Shown here piece by piece: positions 44,201 to 57,543 of a stretch of DNA of 64,000 nt (position 1 is the first letter of the stretch; each line of letters begins with the position of its first letter). Under the pieces are notes generated by a model, which saw only the letters and a list, made by a program, of their open reading frames with translations, did not search any database and was not told the origin of the DNA. This DNA comes from Aristolochia californica (lineage: Eukaryota; Streptophyta; Magnoliopsida; Piperales; Aristolochiaceae), in contig JARWKL010000002.1 of the NCBI GenBank assembly GCA_029961685.1, forward strand, positions 37,726,908-37,790,907, read 5' to 3'. The position numbers and the translations under genes were made by a program.

Positions 44201-47200
44201 GGGATGGTGACCGGTGAAGGGTCCCAACTCATTTCAAATAACGGCACACGTTAGCGCATACGAAATCGCCATGCTCTCGGCGCATGTTCTGTACCTCTTT
44301 GTTAAAGTTCTAGTATTACTTTTCTTGAGTACAACATTTGGGAAGTCCTCCTGAAGGAAACCTCTTGTCAATATTTCAACATTTGATAGAACTATATTTG
44401 TTTCTATTGTCAATATCCTGAATGCTTAGAAGAAGAAAATTCTTTTTGTCCATGAAACTAGATTTATATGTTTGCCTCCCACTCTTTGAATTTGCATTGG
44501 ATGTCTTTCAATTTTCGGGAGAACCTTATAGCAGCTGAATCCTGAACACAACAACTCTTCCACCATTATTCCAGCACATGGCAGAAAGGACTTGTCTTTT
44601 AGCCACATCACCTCGAATCTAAATTGGAGGGGACCCCATGATTGAACATGAGATTCATATAGAATTAGGCAGTGATTTGATGCGGGTCGTGGAAGCACAT
44701 GAGCTGCACCTAGGGGAAACTGATTAAGCCACTCCTGAGAGGTCAGAAAAGATCCAATTTAGACTGTGTATGTGAATTGTTGAGTCGAAAAAATCCCACA
44801 TTGAAAAATGGGAAGATAATGTAATGGGTTATAAGGTTGAGCAATAGGCTTCCTAAGTGGCTACAAATTTTAGGATAGAACCGTGTTCAACCTAACACCC
44901 AACAGTGGTATAGAAGCTACTTGTTTGTATGGACCAAGGCCCAATTTGTGCTCCCTAGGTTATTTGTGTGTTGTGGGTTCCATGAGGTAAGGAGTTTGTG
45001 TTCTGGGCTCCATAAAGTAGGAGTTTGTATGCACTGTTGAGTGTTTGTCCCTACGTCTCAGGCCCGTTATGAGTTAGCCTGTGTTGAAGAGCAAATATGG
45101 AAGAGTCTTACATGACTCTCATAATAAGAAGTTTTATAGAGCCACAATTATTATGGAAGGAGGTCTCACAAAAGAGTTTTAGTTTCAAGGTGTTTTAGTT
45201 ATGTGTCTTCTATTTATGTTGAGTTATTTAATTATGCTAGGACTTATCTTTAAGTGTTAGAGTTTGGGTGTAATTGGGACAAAGGTAGTTTAATTGTAAT
45301 TGGACTCTACTACTTTCCTCTATTATAAATAGGGGTTCTTGTACTCTGATTACAACAAGTCAATGAAGTATTTATCTTTTCCATAAATTCAACATGGTAT
45401 CAAAGCAGGTACTGTGAGTTGAATCGGTCAACCCATAGAGATAATGGGATCCTTTTCTGATCTATTATCTCTAGTAGTTTAGGTTCGTATTTATCTTTTT
45501 TTTCTCTTTTTAGTCCCTATACTTATTGTTTGCTTTGCGTTTTCACCTCTATACTGAGCGTTTTCATATTGCATATTATATTTTGATGGAAAGATATTTG
45601 AGTCTACTTTCCAACGAAAAACGAATTTTGGCAATCAGAGTTTTCTACAAAGAGAAATCAACATTTGAAGCAGCAAAGGTCAAATTGCAAAAGAAGTTCG
45701 AGCAGCAGCAGAAAACTTCAACTTCTGAGTTATTTTATGCTATTAAGAATGGGACTTTATATGGAGAATTATATATCAAAAGAAAGATTTGTAAGTCTGT
45801 TTTCTTACCTATTCAACCAATTCTTGATCTAAGTTTTTTATATGGAGATATTGATCTTGGAAGAGTCAATGGTTATGCTTGCAAAAGGAGAAATAGTACT
45901 TAGTTCTACCAGATTACAGAGACTAAAATCTATCAGATTATTTATCTCAAAAGAAGTATATTTTATGAAGCGAAGTTATACTTGGATGAAAGGTATTTAA
46001 GTCTAGTTTTAGAAGGAGAATATTTCATGTTAATCTGATATATATTTAAGAATATATTCGCATTGGATGAATCAAAGGTCGTGCTGGTATCCTGTTGCAT
46101 TGAAAAATCCGAATTTAAGCCAATTTTTTGCATCACTTTTTGAGTTGCTGTTATCGATCAACAATATCAGGAAAATATCTCACTTATGCTTTCCTTGGTT
46201 ATACGTGTTCGGGTCTCGAGTTCTATACATATTTCTTCTGCGACTTAGCTATATTGGTATGATATCTTACTCGGTTCTCTATCTCCGACTGGATTATTAT
46301 TTTGGATTATTACTCGGTTCCAACATACTATTTGGTGCAACTTCCTTATTTACTGATGGACTCGTTGTGGACTATTTCATGTGTCCTTATTACTCTTAAG
46401 GACGTTCATTACTTACTAGTTATTTACTGCTATACTACTGCAAATTTGCTACATTTTATTTGGGTATTGACCCATTTCCGCTACTGCTATTGTGTCTCTT
46501 TGATTGAGATATTATTTCTGAAGAAGAACTCCTCAGTTGCTTGCCTTGGGTTCATTATTTGTTGACTATCGTTGGCATTGGTTTGTCTGATGCGAAATTT
46601 GAATTTTTTAGAAAAATAAAGCACATGAAGGCCTTAGCATCTTATCTCCCTCTTTACCCATTACCCATTGGTTGTTTGGCAGCCTTTTATCGCCATCTTG
46701 TGAATGACAGATATTACCCATTTATCACCCATTTCTACCTTTGAGAGTCGGTGCCGGGGGTGGGACATCGTGATTGAGGAGTTTATTACTTCATATATAT
46801 TATTTGGTTCAAGCTGGGATCACTGCCATTATCTCCCAGCTTGAGGGGGAGAAGTAGAAGAAGAAGTACAAGAAAGAGGTATTTTATTCCATATGTTTTG
46901 GTAAGTTTTATGTAGCCAAAATATTCAAGACAGGGGGAGCACAAAAGATGAAGTTTTTGCATCTATGAAGAAAGTTTTGCAATAAAGAAAATTGAAGACC
47001 AAAAATCATTTTCATTGTAAGCTGAACTATAAACTCCACCTTGAGAGGGAGTGTTGGAGAGAAAATATGGAAGAGTCTTGCATGACTCTCACAATAAGAA
47101 GTTTTACAGGGCCACAATTATTATGGAAAGAGGTATCTCAGAAGAGTTTCAGTTTAAAGGTGTTTTGTTATGTTAGTCTTTTATTTATGTTGAGTTATTT

Positions 47201-50200
47201 AATTATGTTAGGACTTATCTTTAAGTGTTAGAGTTTGGGTATAATTGGAACAAGGGTAGTTTAATTGTAATTGGACTTTATTACTTTCCTCTATTATAAA
47301 TAGAAGTTCATGTACATTGATTACAATAAGTCAATGAAGTATTTTTTTTTTCCATAAATTCAACAACCTGGATGTGAGGGAGAGTTTTGTGTGGGAAAAA
47401 ATCCCATTGAGAAGTCAGAAGAAAAGTTAATCGGTTATAAGGTTGAGGCAATGTCTTTTAAGTGACTAGTTATTTTGGGATGGAAATGTAACACCCAACT
47501 TTTCAATGTAGGCCTTTTTTCCACTCAACATGAATGAACACTTATGCCTTTAAATTCAACATTAAAATATTTTTTGTTTTACTTAAGTTACTCTACTTTT
47601 TCAAATTCAGTTGTTATTTTGCTATTACTATAGTTCTTTTAGTGTTTCAATTCTTGACAACTGCACCCATTTTCTGTAGCATCTTCACTGAAGAAAGGTT
47701 GCAGAGATTGACCAAAGGTATTGATGTGTTGGCTTTGGCATCATCCGAGGAGCAGAATCTGGGGGAAGAGATGCGTGGATGCAATGAAACAATTTCGCCA
47801 AAACAGAGCTCTATGGACACTAGTAATGATACAATGGAAAGTTCCGAAAAGACTGTTGAAAATTCTTTCTGCAGGTGTGTCACTGATAACAATTATGAGC
47901 CCTATCATCAAACAAATGATGAGGAGGCTCTAGAGAAGAAGATTGCATTTCAAGATCAGTCTGAGACAGAAGAGGCGGAGGGTAAAAGGAAACCTGGAGT
48001 TGTCATGCAAAATTCTAATTGCTCCATGAAACGATCTAATGAAAAACGCTTACCTGAAGCTGTTTTACCTCTCTTGTGGCATTACCAGACTGAGAGCTCT
48101 GATTCTTCTGCCAGGTGATTCAGTATATGTTGAAGCCTGCCCCTCTATAACCTACCAAAAGAAAAAGAAGGCTCGCCAGGGCACTACTCTATGATATATA
48201 ATATTGCATTGAGGAATGATTTTGGTTTGTTCTCTCATTTGTCCTGTAATCAGGGATGGACATATTCATCATTGCTCATTTTTTTCTTTTTTCCCTCTTT
48301 TACAGTATCCAGGGATCTCCCAGGGAGGACAGATATATTTGGAGTAATATGGAGGAAGGTGAGCAGGAGGAACCATCATCATCCGGTCACGAAGATTTCA
48401 ACGACCATAATGACATTCTTGAATGGGCTAAGGTAGGCAATATTTTAATTTGAGTCTGCTTTGATAAAAATAGGTTACAGTTTGTTTTACGAGAAAAAAT
48501 AAAGAAAAATTAGAAGAGAAATATGGATAGAGAAGGAGGCTTAAAATTGGAAATCAGATCTGCTCAAAATCAACCTTTTCAAAAGATGCTCCTACTTTCT
48601 GATGACTATGATTCTTTCTCAATATTGAATAAAATAATCTCTCAAGAATGTTTCTGAATTTAAACTCCAATACATAATACACTATTTGGACTTTTGTCCT
48701 TCTCACTCACAATTTATGTCTTGGACTTACAGCAGTATATATCTTAAACCGTTGCTTCCTCATATATGCTCTTTCTGGTGTTTAATTCTTGAACACTATT
48801 TGTCTTTTCTTTTTTTTTAAAAAAATCTGTTATTTATTTTTCAGGCAAACAATCATGGATCTTTGCAAATACTATGCGAATACTACCAGTTACGTTGCCC
48901 TGCTCGAGGTTCAACCTTAGTATTTTACCCCCTCGAACACCTTCATCCCTTGGAATTTCATAGAGCTGCAGAAACAGTGCTTCACACTGCAGGTTCAACC
49001 ATTGACTTAAGATCGTGCTCTACAAGTTTGGAAGTGGCCGAGGTATTATCTTGCCATGATTCACCTCTTAGGGTTTTTTATTTTTATGTTTATGTTTATT
49101 TATTTTATGTATTTTATTTTTAAATGTTGATTTACATAAGCATACTATAGATATGAGACTTGAATGCAAAAGCTTACACTAGAAATTCAACTCTTACTAA
49201 AGCAGCTTTGTCAGGAATTCCAAATTATTATCTTTCTTTTTTGCCTTCTTGTACTAATTTTGCTAATAAAACGGAGGAGATCGTATGTTGTTTCCTTAAT
49301 GGAAGAAGAGTGTCTCTTGTGCGCCCCTCTCCACACTAATTGGAAGGCGATTGTTCATATGTCCACTCCCTCTCCACCCCCCTGGGTGGCTATTTGGGCT
49401 CCCCCCTGCCTGTCATTTCTAACTCAACTTTGATTGCAGGGGTCTCGGGAATCCTGGGATGGCCGGTTTTGGCTGGGTGATATTTGACCCCTGCGGCACA
49501 GCTCTTATCTCCTACTCCGGGCCCCTTGGCATCACTGACTCGATCATGACGGAGCTCTCGGGTCTTCTCCGTGGCCTTTGTATTTTTCAGAATTATTTTA
49601 GTGGCCCATTCATTGTGGAGGGTGACTCCCAAGTGGTTATTGGATGATGCTCCTTCTCTACATTCCCTCTATGGCATCATTGGCAGTTATTTCTTGATAT
49701 TATGGATCTCATCTCCTCTATCCCTTGTTCCTAATCTCATGTACTTAGATCAACCAATTCGGCTGTAGATTGTTGTGCTAAATTGGGTCCCTCCCTTCAA
49801 TCCCTTGTTGTAAGGGGAGGCCTCATTTGATGTACTTTTTGCTTCTTCTTGAAATAAAATCATCACTGTATAAAAAAAAAAGAACTTTTGATCAGTTTCT
49901 TTACCATTTGGTGAACTGGCCAAAAGTTTGTCTTCCAAAGGATAAAAGTGGCTTTGGTAATCCCATTTACTTGATGAATCAAGCACTTTTGGTGTTATGC
50001 TGATGACAGAACTTCCCTTTGAGGTAGTTTCTTGACATGCTTCTGCCTTGTGGAAGGCCATCCTCAGGCTGAAGAATATGTTTCGGCAAGGAATTAGTAT
50101 CATATCAGGTGGGGTAATAGGGTTAGATTGAATTTATGTAGCTTGGTCAATGACAAGTAAGTTTTGGTTGTGGATTCTTTTTGTCATGGTGCTTGTTGTT

Positions 50201-53200
50201 TGTATTTTAGAAGAAACTATAGGCAGACCAAATGTCTGGGGTGTCAACATTGCTGTTCACATTGGAGTCATGTTGGAGGGGGAAGGGGATGAAATAGTGT
50301 GGAAGTTGGGTTTGGAAGTGTCTAGTACTTGCTAAGGTTAAATGGTGAGTTCTCAAGGGTAAAACTTTTACAACATACGGATTGTAGCATTGAGCCAAGT
50401 GGTTCAAGGCAGTCAGGGCAAATCTGTCTTTGAGAAAATGAGTTTGTAGGAAGGACTCCTGAGGAATAGCTGGACCATGACTGCCTCGCTTTCAAATCCA
50501 AAACAGCTTCTTTTGGTGTTTGGAAGCCCCTTAAAGATGTGTGTTGAATTATATGTATGGGTATTTTGATTCTTTTACGTCACTCAATGTATTCCTCTAG
50601 ACTAGGAAAGTGTTCTATTTCATGTAGTGGGTATAAGTTTCAATTTTCAGCTTTTTATTATATGTAATTAGGGAGATGTAAGGAGTTTAGTGTAAAGATG
50701 AATTTTTTATCCATGTGCCTTATTATTCACCTAAGTGATGTTTAACAGAAGAAAGGTCGACTTTTGACCTCCTAACAAGTGTTGGAAACTTCTGTACTCT
50801 TCATCCATCACTTGTGCTCTCCTTACTCTCTCCTTTTCTCTTTCTTTCTTCTTAATTTAATAGAAGAAAGGTGTCAAAGCATTAAGATCTACTTCCATAG
50901 AGTTTCCATCATTATTCTCTCCACTTTTTAAGCCTGCGACTTCTCCAGGAAAGGGGATTTTTTGATTTCTCTACTGATTGAAGTTCAAGTTTAGATATTT
51001 CCTATAACTTTTCTGCCATAGCCCAGGGGTTGATAGCTTGTGCTACTAATTGAGTAGTTTTATAAAGTTTTTGTTCTCCTAGAGCCATTTCTACCCTTTG
51101 TAGGTCTTCATACCTATTAATAGGAGAAAATTCGAATTTAAAACTTCCTCCATTGAAATCTTGTCTGATAACACTACGGGCCAAGTTTCTATCTGGCTCT
51201 TGACCCGAAAAGAATTCAGAAACCTCAGTAGCTCTAACCTCAAAGAAAATTGGCAGCTAGTCGCTGGGTTGTCTCAGCCTTCCTGCCCACCGATCATGGC
51301 TACCTGGGCCCCTCTACCAACGGGCCATTTCAAGCTAAACTTTGATGAAAGTGCTCTTGGTTGCCCGGGCCATACTAGTTATGGAGGGGTCATTCACGAT
51401 GCAAATGGTTATCATCTTTTCTCCTTTGCGGGCTCTCTTGGCATCTCCGACTCCACAACTACAGAACTCTCTGGATTGCTAAACGGAATTAAAGTATTCA
51501 CTAGCCGGCTCGCGGGCCCCCTCTGCATCGAAGGGGACTCAAAGACTGCCATTAACTGGTGTGCAAAATTTATTAGATCTCCGTGGCGTCATTGGGATAT
51601 GTATTCAGAAATCTGTAATTTAATTTCTTCATTAAACTGTAATTGGAAGTACATTCCTTGCTCTGCCAATCATTTGGCAAACATTCAGGCTAAGACAGGT
51701 ATTTCACTCCAACACCTTGTGGAGGAAGGCCCTCCTAGCTAGGTTTGTTTGTTGTTTTCCCTCTCTTTTATAGTATATACACCTCATTTAAAAAAAAAGG
51801 TCTCCCTACCTATGATTTTACTTCTCAACTTATCTATATGCTGACATCATCATTGCTATCAACTAATTTGGTTATTTTTGCATGGAATTTCAGCTATTAA
51901 GGAGTAAATTGAGTAGTGGGTTAGGTTTGAAGTTCTAGTTTCTGCCTCTATCCTACACAAGCCCCACCTTATCTATGTAGGCAAATTATTGTGTGATTAT
52001 GTGCCGGTTGGTGTGTGAACTCATCTAAGTTGATTTATGTGTGGATTGGTTTTTTTGTGGTATGTCATGGTTGATTGAGGTGAAGTTATTACTCTTGTCA
52101 AGGATTCTGTAAATTTTGAAGGCAATACCATTCAATCACTACAAAAAAGTGGAATGGACAATTATTTGAGCTGGTTCAAATTTGTCCGCATGTATTTTAA
52201 AGATAAAGAAAGCCATGTATTTTAGGGAGCTGAGATAGTTGTGATTCGCATTGAGTTGTTTAGAGGCAATCTGTGGACATAGAAGGGATAGAGGAAGTAT
52301 CAATCGAGAAACTTGTGGCTGTGGTGATGGTAGAAGTGATAGGAGATGTGTCCATTGTGCCACATTAATCACTTCTCAGATAAGTGTCGGGACAAGTTTG
52401 AAAAACACCCTTGGGCCAATTTTAGTGTTTGAGAAGGTGATGAAACTTCAGGAGGCTATTAGTATGTATTATTCTTGGTGCTCCAAATAACTTTAATAAT
52501 CAACAAAGAGGATGTCAGACTTGACCTTGTCCACGACATTCATGATCCATAGTCATAACCACCTTGGCTATTTTTGGTATGTCTGCTTTTCACGCATCTC
52601 CTGCCATGTTGAGGGTGATTGATTCCTATTCATCTTCTCACATGTTAGGTATGTCTTCCATATTTACTTCTCTTAGTCAGTCATCCATTTTTAGACATGT
52701 TACCCTTGTTGATGGTTCCTCCTCACCTGTTAGTGGAATGGGCAAAGTTCAGCCTACTTCATCCTTACTTTATGAGTCAATTTTGTTTTTTCCTAAATTC
52801 CTTGTTAAGTTGTTTTTTTGCCAGATTATAAGATTTGATTGTTTGGTAACCTTCTTTCCTACTTATTATGTATTTCAGGACCTCGACGATTCCTTCAAGG
52901 CGTGAGAGAGGTCTCTACCACTTGGAAGGTTCACCAGTGCAGTCTTCTTTAACGCTTAAAGTAGATGCATCACTCTTCCAGTAGCACTTGCGATTAGGAC
53001 ATCTTTCTCTAATCGAGTTACTTCAGATGTTTCTAGCTTTGCCTTCTAGTTTGTCCATTCAGTGTGAATATTATCAACTTGGGAAGAGCCGTCACACATC
53101 TTTTCCGTCTAGTTAGAGTCATAACAATACTAGTTCACTTGAAATAGTCCATTCAGATGTATGGGCTATTAGGTACCTAGCATCTTTGTTTTTAGTATTT

Positions 53201-53350
53201 TGTTTCCTTCATTGGTGACTTTAGTAGGTTCACATGGGTGTATCTCTTATCAGAGAAATCTGAAGTGTTTGATAAATTTCACAATTTTTATAGTGAAATA
53301 AAAAACATTTTGGTGCATCTCTTAGTGTATTTTGTTTAGATAATGGGTTC

Positions 53351-53388
<38 letters not shown>

Positions 53389-56300
53389 AAGTGAAGTTTT
53401 ATTCAGCAAACAAAGAAACGGCAAACAAGCTAGGGGAGTACTCCCTTTACAATAAGGGATTGGAGGGAAGCTCCTTGTTTAGCAAGCAAATGAACAACAT
53501 AATTAGCAAACCTGGGAATGTGAGACCAATTACAAACAATATGGGGAACAATATCCATAATTTATTGAAGACATCCCAATGTTACCAAGGTGGTGTGTAG
53601 GAGGAGTCACACCAACCAATCACCACTTTGGAGTCACTCTCAGTATGAAGTGGGCTGCTAAGATGGTCATGAAAGACATTGAGGCCGTGATGGAGAGCCT
53701 GAAGCTTGATGGTGGTGGAGTCAACAATTCCCAAGGGTTCGAGTAAGTAATGAGTTGGATGCCTGCTGAATCACAAAGACTCCACCGTAGGCAGCCTTGC
53801 CAAGGTTATCAAGGGATCTTCCGTCAAAGTTAGGCTTGAGGAGGCCCGACTGAGGAGGTTGCCATTCCTGAATGATGGAAGGCCTGGAGGAGATGCTCAT
53901 ATGGGCCAAAGCTCTCTAGTTGTCTCGAAGATAGGAACCCGAAAAGGATACAAATTCTTTCCTTGTGTGAAGACAAGAAGAAATCTGACCAATGATGATG
54001 GAAGTAACCCTCTTAGGAGATTCGAGCTTTCTGTTGAACCTTTTGTTATTACTTTCCTTCAAAGTCCCCATGGAATAAAAACAGCGGAGGCTGAAATAAG
54101 CAGCTTGCCCATGTTGGGAATAGAGGTCCTTATGAGCGATCTGTTGTGCGTTTGACAAATAATGGTCTCAAGGTGGTAACTCCTTATGTAAAGTCTTCAT
54201 ACCAGTTGGGAGATATATTTACCAAGCCTTTGGAAGATGTGAACATGTATCCTTTAATGACAAGCTGGGATTGTTTGATATCTACTCTTCAGCTTGAGGG
54301 GGAGTGTTAAAATACATGTCCGGGGGTATTTTGGTCATTTTCATATTTTTCACATTACTTTTTTCTCTTATAGTATGACTATTAGATAGAGAAGGTCTTA
54401 TTTTATCTCTAGTTAATTTTTCATTCAATTTAGATTTGTATTTTAGGAGATATGTAATTTTGAGTATTGAGTGGCATTTTTGTCCTTTAGTAAATTTTCA
54501 CTTAAACCCTGATTATAAGAAGCTGGAAGAGCCTTTTTGGCTCGGATTCCAAGGCAAAAAAGTTGCCCCTCTTCTAGAACTCTTTTTTCCTCTTCTATTT
54601 TCTACAGATATTTTGGGCCCTCATTGAGCAAATGAGATACCCACTATTCACGTGGCTTCTTTAAATGTGTATGTGATCTTATTTTGGGATGCAACAAATG
54701 GGTTTAGTGATAATGGTCACATACTTTGGGGATTGCCTACCTGTTATTTAGGATTTTAAAGGCTCAATAAGAACAATTATCGTAAGTTTAACTATCATTT
54801 TTCCTAGTTTTAACTTGATTTAGAGAGATTCATGATTCTTAAATTCATCAGCTAGTGGATGCTTTATAGTATGACTTATGTCTTTTTTACAGGCACACAA
54901 TGCACTCTTGGCAGAAGAGGAGGCAACTGCTTTATCTGTTTGGGCTGTTGCATGCATATGTGGCAACTTGCGCCTTGAAAATGTAAGTGGTAGTTGCACG
55001 ATACATGGTTAAGAGAGTTGAGCTTTCATTACCCAAAAGGAGATTTATACTTCCCAAAGACCAATATAGATTCCAGAATTTTAGCTAAAAATGATCCATG
55101 TTTTTACCACCAAGCTACGTGTATAAATTTCAAATCAAACTATACAACAACTATGCCTGGTATGGAATACTAAAATTAGCAAAAAGTACAAACAAGAATG
55201 GATTTCTTTAAGGTTAGAGCTGTAGGCAACTGACGCTTCTTTTATTTAAATAATATTTGATTAAAAATAAAGCACAAAGATGTCCTTTGCAGAAGAACAA
55301 AATAGTAGCAAAAATATCTTAGATCTATTCCTTACGATAATATCTTAGATGAGTTTACATTTAAGTGCCCATTTTATATGGGATTTACTAAAACAAGCCT
55401 CTATGGGACTTCGACACTCTCATTCAAGCAGGAGAATAAATGTTAGTGTTCCCAGTTTGGAGCAAATTTTCTGTCTTAGATCATGACCAAGTGGCTGTAT
55501 AAAAGTCGATAGATATTATTAAAGGGGCAATGTCCTAATTATATCTGTTTTAGAGAGTTCTTGATATAAAGATATTGACTGAAATACCCTTACTAAAAGA
55601 ACTCTCCAAAACTGAAAATCACAAAGGGGTTGGAGCAGAAGAGTTTCAGGGGCAGAGAATTGCAAAGATAAATGAATTATTTGAATGTAAGCTAGCCAAA
55701 TTTTGTGGAAGTCAACTCAGGACAGGTGGAAAGAAAAACCGGAGAACAGCATGAACAAAAATGAAAATAAAAGTAATCGGATGTCTTTTTTTATAATAAA
55801 ACAGACTATTGTCTCGCCTTTATAAAAAATTGTATTCAAGGCTTCTTTTAAGATAAAAATGATTTAGCTTCATGATTCTGTTCACTCTTCCACCTAGTTG
55901 TGAAAAAAATATTGTATACGTATGTCTTCCTTTCTTTTTTCAGTAAATGTCTCCTTCCTTTTGTTGATTGGGACATTTAACATAAAGATCCTCTGGAATT
56001 TTCAGGTTTTAATGATGTTTGCAGGTGCACTTTTGGAGAAGCAAATCATGGTGGTTTGCTCTAATTTGGTACGAAGAAAAATGCTCTTAGGGAACTTCAC
56101 CTGACTTTCAGAATATACTTTTATTTTTACAGAAGAAAAAAATTTGTATGTTTAACAATTTTGTTGTTGATTTGAATTTTTTTTTTTTTTTTGTTCTCCA
56201 TAACCTATTGATTTCTAGTTTTTATCTAGAAAAGTTAGAAATTTGAATATGTGTGTCAGTTGCCTAGCTTTTAATAAATTCTTTTGCCTAGTTGTGATTG

Positions 56301-57503
56301 TTTTTAGGTTTATGGTATTTTTGGCCTTTTGGAAATACCTTTGGATTCAAGTGCAAGTCCTTGAATTTTTTTGTTTCTGCTGTCCATGTTTGCGGTTGCT
56401 TCCCTTTATGTCCTTTTTCCTCTTTTTTTTTGCTCTTTTTTTGAGAAAGAGATGATTTTATTAAAACACGTGACAACATGCTAAGGGAGCAAACCATTTA
56501 CAACAAGGGATTGAAGGGAAGCTTCTTGCTTAGCAACTAAATCTACTACAGAATAAGCATATCTTGGAGTATGAGACCAAATACAATCAACGTGGGTAAC
56601 AAAATCCGTAAACTCATGAAAGTCATCCCAACGACGCCAAGGAAGGGCGGAGACGGAGGCATACCAATCAATCACCACCTTGGAATCTCCCTCAAATGAA
56701 GAGAGCCGCTAAAGTGGTCACGAAAAATAATGAGCCCGTGGAGGAGAGCATGGAGCTTGACAATCGTGGAATTAGCAATCCCCAAGGGGCCGACGAAGGA
56801 AATGATTTGGGAGCTAGTAGAATCATGCAAGAGACAACCAAAGCCGGCCTTGCCAAGATTACCAAGAGAGCTTCCATCGAAGTTGAGCTTGAGGAGACAC
56901 CGAGTTGAGGAGGCTGCTATTCCTGGATGATGGCCTAGCAGAAATGTGCATCTAGGCAGAGCTCACCAATTGTCACAGAGGGAGGGGCTCAAAAAAGGGG
57001 AAAGCTCCTTTTTGGTATGAAGCCAAGAGGAAATTTGGTCGGTGATAGTGCTAGAGACCCTCTCAATAGACTCAAAACTTTCCGTTGAAACATCTGCAGT
57101 TCCTTTCCTTCCAAAGGCCCCAGGGAATGAATGCAGTGCAAACAAAGATTGGCAACTTGCCCATCTTGGGAAAATGGAACTGCAGAGTTATCTGGGTTGT
57201 TCAATGGCCTGAAGCCGTTTCATCAGAGAATGGAAGGACCTTTATTTGTCGAAGGCGATTCACAAGTTGTTATCAGTTGGTGTAAGAAGACATGCAAACC
57301 CCCATGGCGGCATAGGAATCTTTTTGATGATATATGTACTTTAATTTCCCAAATACAATGCAAGTGGAATTATATTCCTAGATCTACAAATCACTTGGCG
57401 GATAGTCAGACTAAAACAGGTGTTTTTCTCCAACAGCTTGTTGTGAAGGAAGGTCCTGTTTAGTACGGTTTGTATTATTCTCTCTCAGTAATATATTCAC
57501 ACC

Positions 57504-57543
<40 letters not shown>

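Larger units (their letters stand above)
38122..44307 (-). mobile_element. full-length antisense LINE 3 with RNase H (6.19 kb)
   Basis: A 16-bp target duplication (ttctagtattactttt) lies at 38106-38121 and 44308-44323. The reversed poly(A) is the T run just right of 38117. The minus-strand order is a 5' UTR from 44307, ORF1 (44192-42262), endonuclease (42157-41186), RT (41053-39631), zinc-binding region (39180-38860) and RNase H (38620-38154). ORF2 is broken into many frames, and the GDPLSP motif of RT is deleted. The insertion split host LINE E between its endonuclease and its RT. Confidence 0.93.
25690..44777 (-). mobile_element. host LINE E: antisense LINE split into several pieces by nested insertions
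   Basis: Minus-strand LINE sequence can be followed across a series of insertions. An endonuclease end lies at 44324-44777 (ILYESHVQSWGPLQFRFEVM). RT follows at 38105-36806, with PADYRPISLI, KLDMEMAFNHVNWNFLD and CQGEPLSPLL. RT-to-zinc linker pieces lie at 36010-35881 and 34734-34538. The zinc-binding RVT region lies at 26715-26447 and 26098-25715, with KVLHFIRHADQGKILTRDKL and CKLCGDVEETVAHFLLHCPF. It differs in sequence from the RNase-H LINEs around it and shows no RNase H. Colinearity across the breaks is good, but the small linker pieces are inferred. Confidence 0.7.
45082..47365 (+). mobile_element. non-autonomous LTR retrotransposon (2.28 kb) nested in TRIM c
   Basis: LTRs of 313 and 314 bp (45082-45394 and 47052-47365) begin TGTTG and end TTCAACA. 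A 5-bp duplication (gcctg at 45077-45081, acctg at 47366-47370, one mismatch) flanks them. The primer site tggtatcaaagcaggta starts at 45395, and the polypurine tract ccttgagagggag precedes the 3' LTR. A TATA-like ctattataaatag lies near 45322 in each LTR. The interior has one 125-codon frame (45526-45903) and no recognisable retroviral-type domain, so it depended on another element. LTR divergence by eye is several percent. Confidence 0.88.
44778..47500 (+). mobile_element. TRIM element c, split by an LTR element
   Basis: The left repeat (44778-44904) begins tgttgagtcgaaaaaatccc and ends taacacccaaca. It is followed by a primer-like tggtatagaagc. The right repeat (about 47388-47500) shares ggaaaaaatcccattga, ggttataaggttga and taacacccaac. 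The repeats are related to those of TRIM b. The interior is interrupted at 45082-47365 by another LTR element with its own target duplication. A duplication for the TRIM itself was not clear. Confidence 0.7.
52100..54606 (+). mobile_element. copia element 4, internally deleted and split by a LINE
   Basis: The left part (about 52100-53353) shows a gag zinc-knuckle region (RRCVHCATL followed by a KCRDKFEKHPWANF frame). It also shows a CEYYQLGKSRHTSF pre-integrase knuckle, EIVHSDVWAIRYLA and the DNGFEF integrase block. The right part (about 54121-54304) reads VVTPYVKSSYQLGDIFTKPL and a polypurine tract. RT and most of RNase H are missing. A terminal sequence starting tgttaaaatac follows at 54305. 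A LINE lies between the parts. Confidence 0.8.

Noticed and set aside
47534..47679. Upstream extension of the frame ending in exon 7 as coding sequence
   Set aside because: The AT-rich upstream part precedes a strong tttctgtag acceptor. Only the part from 47680 matches DENN sequence and keeps phase with exon 6.
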